Part shown: positions 57,565 through 64,000 of the stretch, piece after piece
Layout of the letters: every line of letters begins with the position of its first letter
Numbering within the stretch: position 1 is the stretch's first letter
Source: Buxus sempervirens
Lineage: Eukaryota > Streptophyta > Magnoliopsida > Buxales > Buxaceae
Direction of reading: 5' to 3'
DNA: 64,000 bases
NCBI GenBank assembly: GCA_947561395.2
Contig: OX387189.1
Location: 21,514,329-21,578,328, forward strand
Program-made: the position numbers and the translations under genes
Notes under the pieces: model-generated
Told to the model about the DNA's origin: nothing
The model's input: only the letters and a program-made list of their open reading frames with translations
Databases searched by the model: none

Positions 57565-58092
57565 AAAAAACAACAACAAAAAAAGGGATTAAAAAAATTG
57601 ATATTTAATTATTTTAAAATTAATTTCAAATCGCTAATCTTGATAATTAGGCAATTAGCCCAGTCACTGATCATACTCAGCTGAGTTTTTAGGAGTAGTT
57701 GCTCAACAGAGTTACTTGGTGATATTAAACTCCCCTTGGATTTCAGTTTTTAGATCATCTCTCTCTCTCCAGTTTCCCTTTCTGGTAGAACCTGAGAACT
57801 TCATCCATTCCACGTCTTGAGTGATATACCTTCAAGCCAACCACCGGGAAGGAGCTGCAGAAAAGTCAGGTTATATGGGATTCCCCTTCACAAAACCCAT
57901 GTGAACGGTTCCCAAAAAAGAATTGAAAGAGAAAAGAAAAGAAAAAAAAAGGAAAAAAGGAGGGGCCCATCATTTGAGGCCATTTTCTTTTCAAATAAAT
58001 AAATACATAAATAAAATCATTTAACTTTATTTTCAAATAAAAAAATAGTAAGTCAAGTCTTTTTCTTATGAATTTAATTAACTAATGGGGTT

Positions 58093-58143
58093 GAGAGAGA
58101 GAGAGAGAGAAGAAGTGGGGGTGGAGGGAGGGACATATAAAGG
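58093..58143 (+). promoter_or_regulatory. (GA)n tract and TATA box of the methyltransferase gene
   Basis: A GA repeat at 58,093-58,111 is followed by TATAAAGG at 58,136-58,143, 38 bp before the ATG at 58,181. GA tracts near core promoters are common in plants. Transcription would begin near 58,165. Confidence 0.75.
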
Positions 58144-58180
58144 AAGCAAGCTTCCCAAGTGAGAAGCACATAAGAAAACC

Positions 58181-60554
58181 ATGGAGCTGGAGACGGTTCT
58201 TCACATGAATGGAGGGGAGGCAAACACCAGCTATTCTACCAATTCATCACTCCAAGTACCTCTCTCCCCCCCCAACTCCTTATATTTGTGTCATTGGGTG
58301 GTTATATCTGAACAGACAGAAATTGTCTGCACACAATATCTGATGCACCTAAGCACCGTCACATTGTTATTGCCATTGATGCATATATTCAACTTAAAAA
58401 TTATTTCTATCTCAAAATGATATTTTTAAATGTGATGGTTGTATGCACGTTTTTCTTTTTTTTTTTACGAATCGTTTAAAATCTTGCGTGTAGAGAGGAT
58501 GCTTTTCTTTTCTTTTTTTTCTCGTTTTTTGCGTTCCTTGGAAGTTTTAATTTTATTTTTCTTTTCTTTTAACCTGTAGATTGTTTCTTGTTCCTTTTTG
58601 TTTCTTAAAACATCTTTTTCTAGTGAAATTAGTTTTTGGTGATGCTTTTTAAAACATAATTCAGATTCAATCACCTAATTATTGGTCAGTGAAAACCAGT
58701 GACACCTTTTTTATATAATTAATCGAGAATCAGTGGTATTTTACTGTTCAGAAAAGATTTCTTTTAATGAGTTTAATTGAGAATCAGTGGTATTTCAACA
58801 CACTTGTAAACAATTTACTTTTCATCATCTTTTAATGAGTTTAAGAAGTTTTTTTAGGGCATTTTAGGAATAAATCCATTGTAAAATGACATTGGTTCTT
58901 AATAATGTTAAAAAAAGGTTCACTAAATCTGGATTGTTTTTAAAAAGTATCACTAAAAACGGATTTTTCCTTTTTCCTTTCTAGGAACCGTAATCAAGCC
59001 AAGATTTTTTGAAAGGGCTCACCATGAAGCCAAATGAGCACCGAATCCATTTCATAAAGAACTTGTAGCATTTGTTGCACCTTAATTTCTGCTTATATAC
59101 GTCTCCTTTTATTATTATCCTTTTTTTTCCCTGCTTACAGAGATTAGTGATATCAAAGGCAAAATCTATTGTTGAAGAGGCAGTAATAGATCTCTACGGC
59201 AACACCAATCCTCACCGCTTGTGCATTGCTGACCTTGGTTGTTCTTCTGGACCCAACACCCTGTTAGTGGTATCAGAGATCATGGATGTCATTAATGAGA
59301 CTTGTAACCGATTGGGTCACCCATCTCCTGAATTCCAAGTGTTTCTAAATGATCTTCCTGGAAATGACTTCAACACCATCTTCAGGTCTGTTCCAAGCTT
59401 TTGTGAAGAGAAAGGAAGTAAGTTTGGACCTGCATGTTTCATAGCAGGAGTTCCTGGGTCTTTCTACACTAGACTTTTTCCAAACAGTTCCTTACAGTTT
59501 GTCCATTCTTCCTATAGCATCCATTTTCTCTCCCAGGTCAGTACTTAGTAATTAACCACAAGCAAGCCCTACAGATGTGCTTTATAGGGTACTGAAACTT
59601 GTCATTCTTTGTGTGTGGCTGATCTAACTAATTCCTGCACAGGTTCCTGAAGGGCTCGTAAGTGAAACGGGAGAGGCACTGAACAAGGGGAATATTTACA
59701 TAGCAAAGACAAGTCATCCAAACGTTCCTAAAACATATCTTAAGCAATTCGAGAGAGACTTTGCATTGTTTTTGAGATTACGTTCACAAGAATTAGTTGC
59801 TGGAGGTCGTATGGTGCTGACAATTATGGGACATGAAGGAAATAGTGAAGCGTCTGGAAAAGAAAGCTACAGTGTTTACGAATTATTAGGGATGACACTC
59901 AACGACATGGTCTCAGAGGTCTCTCTCTCTCTCTAGATCTCTCTCTCACTGTGTCTCTCTGACCACTCACGCGCACATATTTGTGGCCTTTAATTTTATA
60001 GAACAAACAACATTTACTATGTTAAGTGCAGAGAATAAACTCCTGCCACCTTCCCTGATTCTGACTGTACTTATTGCTTTTGCCAAGGAAACCCTAATAT
60101 TAGGTTCTATTGAGGTATACTATCACTAATTGAATATTGGTATATATATTTTTACTTTTCCATTAATACATTTATCTACTCGCTATAGGGCTTGATTGAA
60201 GAGGACAAACTGGACAGCTTCAACATTCCATATTATGCCCCTTCTGCAGAAGAACTAAGAAACATAATTCTGACAGAAGGATCATTTACTCTTGATCGGT
60301 TTGAAGCTTTCAAAGTCAACTGGGATGCTAGCAACGATGAAGATGGGAATTACATGATTCTTGATAAGTTCACAAGTGGAGAACGCATTAAAAGTTGTAT
60401 AAGATCAGTGGCAGAACCCCTTCTTGTGTCTCACTTCGGAGAGGCAATAATAGATGATTTATTTCATAAGTTTATGATGAAAGTTGTTGAGTACCAAGGG
60501 AAGGAGAAAGCCAAGTACTTAAATCTTGTTGTCTCCATGACAAGAAAGGGATAA
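58181..60554 (+). CDS. SABATH-family S-adenosylmethionine methyltransferase
   Basis: Transfers a methyl group from S-adenosylmethionine to a carboxyl group or ring nitrogen of a small metabolite; family members make methyl salicylate, methyl jasmonate, loganate ester or caffeine. Four exons, all phase 0: 58,181-58,255; 59,141-59,536; 59,643-59,918; 60,189-60,554; product 370 residues, normal for the family. Exon 1 has VLHMNGGEANTSYSTNSSLQ (SAM and substrate Ser, Tyr, Gln). Exon 2 has DLGCSSGPNT (56-65, SAM loop), DLPGNDFN (96-103) and FIAGVPGSFY. The aromatic pocket SSYSIHFLSQ has His153 and Phe154 where salicylate methyltransferases have Met and Trp. Exon 4 starts GLIEEDKLDSFNIPYYAPS and ends SMTRKG. 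No damage seen. Substrate cannot be named; likely cytosolic. Confidence 0.95.
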
Positions 60555-62205
60555 TGATCTATGTGGGGCATGGGCACTCAAATGTGATGAGATGGTGCTA
60601 GTACAATAAGGATTAATGCTACTATGTTTTTTCTTTTCTTTCCCCTCAATGTTGTCTTGCTGTAGAATATTTTATGATGGTACGAAATGGAGTTACTTTG
60701 AATCTTCCTAAAATTGATCTTTAACTTGATGATAGTCTCACTATAGCATGTTTTATGATGGTATGAAATGTAGTTACATTGAGTCTTCCCAAACTTGAAA
60801 CTTGAATAGTGCTAGCTACCACCATTACACCTAATACGTAAATTTAAAAAAAAATAAAAAAATAAAAAAGGAAAGAGACAAACACTGATATCATACAATG
60901 AGAATATGACCAATATTTAAAGAGACCTCCGAGACCAAAGATCAACTAGATTAGGTATAATTAGATACCATTTTTATTTTCCTTTCAGTATTTTCTTCTT
61001 CAAAATTACTACCCTTCACAATATTCTGAGATCCACCAAAACCCCAAATGCTTATATATGCAAATATTTATTAATAATAGGGAGATAATATATACTTGGA
61101 ATCAGTGTGTGACAATCTTTGCATGTACAAATAGCCAAAGTCAGCCAGCTTCAGTGTTTGGTGAGAACAAGGTGTGGGTAGGTATGGGACATAGGCATGG
61201 GCACAAACACAGGGGTAGTTAATAAATAGATTAATTTCTAGGTACGTATGTGGCTAACCTAGAAATTGACCTGGGGTAGTTTAGTCATTTCCTAATTAAC
61301 CTAGTTAATAAATTGATTAATTAAATAATTATTATACTTGAAAACTTAATTAGGCTTAAGTTTGATTTAATTTGAATTTAACTAGTAAGATTTATAGCTT
61401 AATATGTGAGAAAATGACTTTTTGATAATAATACTTAATTTCCAATATGATCTTTAGGATTATAGATTAACATGTTTAATATCTTATTTTGAATGATTAT
61501 TATGATATTCTTGGTATGTTTATTATAAAATATGAATTGTTCTTGATATATGGATGATTTCTTGATCTTCTTAAACAAATTTTTCATTATCTTTGCTAAT
61601 CTTTAATAAGTTTTGATGATTTTTATTGATTAATAATTGCTTTTAATAGGTTCTTCACCCTTTTACTAAGATCTTGATTATTCTTTATTGATTCAATTCT
61701 GTTTATTAATATTTTTGTGCTAAATAAATACATTTTCAACATCTTTATAATCTTTATTTGGGATAGAAAACATCAAATCTTAAGTTAGGTAATCAACCTA
61801 TATCATATGAAATAATATAGGTATCTAAAATCATGATCATAGGGCTTTAACCGATTGACAATTGACAGCCTATTAAGCAAACTAAATGATTAGTCATTAC
61901 AAACCCTAAATAGAATAAAAGGGTATTATTAATTAACATTCTAGTCAAACTGATTGTCTAGTTATAATAGATCCTAAATAAAATAAAATAGAGCCAAAGG
62001 ATAAATAATTATGTATAAATTAATAATTATGGACCCCAAAATAATATGAAACTCAAATAATTAGAGATTTTGGAAGACCCTCTTGCAGGGCAGCCAAAAT
62101 CCTTCCATTATTAGTATTCAGTTTGGACAAATTTTGGCGAACGCCCACTAGTTGGTGGCTCATATTTTGCAAAGCCAGATCCAACCAGTCCCTTGGAAGA
62201 CATTG
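60555..62205. other. 3' flank and AT-rich intergenic DNA
   Basis: Includes the untranslated end of the methyltransferase. A partially repeated segment (TTTTATGATGGTA..GAAATG) occurs at about 60,670 and 60,750. The remainder has no gene or clear mobile element. Confidence 0.6.
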
Positions 62206-63183
62206 TAACATCCTAGTTTCGGAGGTTCTTGTGTTTTGCTGTGGTTATGATGATTTGAAATTATTTTGGAATTTTCCATTAATTATCTAGGAATTTATTG
62301 AATTAATTGCAATAGAATATACTTATTAATTAGTTCAATTGGCCTATTTGTAATTTATCTCATATGTTTTAAACATGAGATTAAGTATACTTGTTTTGTA
62401 GTGATTTTATATTAATCATTATGTATTTATTTGAGGATTTATTAAAGTTAATTTAAACTCAAGGCTTTTATTCCTTAATTTGCACAATTATGCATGTGGT
62501 TACTAAATGGAAGACTAACTTGGTATTTTTATTGGAGGAAAAGTATTAAATTATTTTATTCTATTAATATGTAAATTATTGGTACAAAAACTTTGATTAA
62601 TGGTCTTATATTTAAGCATGTGCAATTTAGGGGTCTTCTTAATGATTGGTGGAGTATGTGTGTAGGGTGTTAAGGGAGTAGGACCATAGTATACTTTGTT
62701 GTTTTATACGGAGATATACTGTTTCTGTATTATCAAATAGGTAGCAGAATACGAATGAAATAGGGTAAACAATAAAACAGTAGCAGGTAATAGATGCACG
62801 AATTCGAGGAAAATAATTAAGACAAAAAAGGATCATAGATGCAAACAGACGAGTTTAGCAGAAACAAAATGTAAAGAGGATTGGAATAAACTTATCGGAT
62901 TAATTAAAGGTCGAGGCGAGATTCAATAATCTCTGCACTTAAAGCCTTAAGCGCCCCCTTTAGAACGATTCTTCAGTGCGACGGGTTGCTTGACGCTGTG
63001 GCTTCCAGTATTCAACGACCAAAGGCCTCTCTAGTAATCCGCACAGAAATACTGGACTATAAGGGAACCCTTTTGCAGTATCACTCGAATTTCCAGAGAA
63101 CAGAAGAAGACAATACACACGACCAATGGAGGCTGTATTCTCAGATTTTGTATATTTCCCAAAACCCTAATCTCTCTACTTAT
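62206..63183. other. AT-rich DNA, possible chromovirus LTR start
   Basis: It begins TGTAACATCCTAG, resembling LTR starts of plant gypsy elements, but no matching end or duplication was found. About 62,900-63,180 is less AT-rich and unrecognised. No gene supported. Confidence 0.3.
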
Positions 63184-64000
63184 TGTGAAACAAGGAAAAA
63201 TCACCTAGATGACTTCCTCATCTTCACACGGGATTCAAAAAAAAGATATAGAGTCGCCACCATTCAAGTTAAGGGGTGAATGGACACCAAAGGGATCATA
63301 AATACCAAATAGAGCCAAAGTAGCTCTCATTAAAGGAAAAATCCAGAGATCAGGTAAGGGAAATTAGTTATGAGCAGGGCAAGGTGTTAGGCACCCCCAC
63401 TCATCCGTACAAGACGGTGGCCACATGCTTGTTCATGCTCAAAAGGTTGTTTGCTAAATAAAAATAAACAAAGAATGCTTGAAAATAAGCAAACATGTAC
63501 GTGATCCTTCCATATGAGTAATCCGATAAATCTAGACTCTCTCTATGGATACACCACTTCTAAGACTTCATGAGTGAATGAAAATCAAACTAACAATTAG
63601 GAAAAACCAAATCAACGCAAATCTGGAAAAATTAGAACATAAGAGCTTGAAAACTTGGATCACTCATAAATCTATCAATTCAACTCAAATCAAATGAAAC
63701 CAAAGCCATTAGAAAACTAATAAGGAGTAGCATACTCAGTAAAAATTTCAGTTCAATACAATTCAAAACGAGAGAGGAACACTCAACCAAAATTGCTGTA
63801 GTAAATCAGAAAAAGTAGCGAGTAGGCATCTTTGAAACTCTACTCATGGAGTTTGGCCCCATATAAATCCATGAAAACTTGCATGGATGAAGTATGTGGT
63901 GCCATCTTTCAAACGAAATAGGCCTTGCACCAAACTTCATCTATTTGTGACTTGTGCGACCTCCCGAACATGCCTAGAGGATCACAGATTAACCCAGAAC
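63184..64000 (-). mobile_element. Partial Tat-type LTR, runs off window
   Basis: Minus-strand LTR end (TGTGAAACAAGG on the plus strand) at 63,184. Collinear with 24,550-25,370, including GAGTCGCCACCATTC near 63,252, AATGGACACCAAAGGG and AAGGTGTTAGGCACCCCCACTC. Promoter and palindrome parts lie beyond the window. Confidence 0.85.

Noticed and set aside
58465..58674. Lys-rich minus-strand frame in methyltransferase intron 1
   Set aside because: T-rich intron read backwards; no support as a gene.
1..64000. tRNA, rRNA or other structural RNA genes
   Set aside because: None found by eye. The tRNA-Arg matches are primer binding sites and their U5 echo only.

Overview
The window is nuclear DNA of a flowering plant, probably a dicot. 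It has AT-rich intergenic sequence, nested LTR retrotransposons of the Ty3/gypsy Tat/Ogre and chromovirus (Tekay-like) lineages, a Ty1/copia remnant, MITEs, and one ordinary plant gene with GT-AG introns. The species cannot be told from the sequence. About 49 kb (1-48,900) is a retrotransposon nest; the last 15 kb is low-copy, AT-rich sequence around a SABATH-family methyltransferase gene.

Layout. 1-7,411: an LTR fragment, then a minus-strand decayed Tat copy (gag, leader tandem array, PBS, LTR). 7,412-20,776: a decayed plus-strand chromovirus whose integrase is cut by a truncated Tat-like element (9,820 to about 15,190), a solo LTR (15,387-17,225) and another solo LTR with a perfect GAGCC target duplication (17,354-19,778). 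20,777-27,656: an older Tat pol fragment, split by an LTR of a third family (22,224-27,055, target duplication GGATG) that itself contains a 2.4-kb Tat-type LTR. 27,657-48,885: a nearly intact, recently inserted 21.2-kb Tat/Ogre-like element with target duplication AGGAT, LTRs about 0.9% different by eye, a tRNA-Arg type PBS, gag-protease, RT, two RNase H domains, integrase and a polypurine tract. Downstream of integrase it carries two antisense, intron-containing genes: a two-exon DUF7745/plant-mobile-domain-like gene with a coiled coil, and a six-exon plant-mobile-domain gene. 48,891-57,500: AT-rich DNA with a Mutator-type MITE, a 0.3-kb duplication, a PIF/Harbinger-type MITE and a decayed copia element. 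58,181-60,554: a complete four-exon SABATH methyltransferase gene. 63,184-64,000: the end of another Tat-type LTR.

The most unusual signal is a family of 21-bp imperfect palindromes with 7-bp arms and a 7-bp centre (typically GNCCGYA - 7 nt - TRCGGNC). They are usually separated by 7-bp linkers, so half-sites alternate every 14 bp and units repeat every 28 bp. Clusters of 4-5 units lie upstream of TATA boxes in the LTRs, in the 5' leader, and upstream of both antisense genes. Arm sequences differ between families but change together on both sides. The leader minisatellite is also built on a 21-bp inverted repeat. This looks like a shared cis-regulatory system, perhaps read by a protein from the antisense genes; that last step is inference.

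How the genes fit together: LTR promoters drive gag-pol on the plus strand, and separate promoters inside the element drive the antisense genes. Antisense introns survive retrotransposition because the genomic RNA is the opposite strand. Most premature stops in gag-pol are CAG to TAG changes, as expected from deamination at methylated CHG sites.
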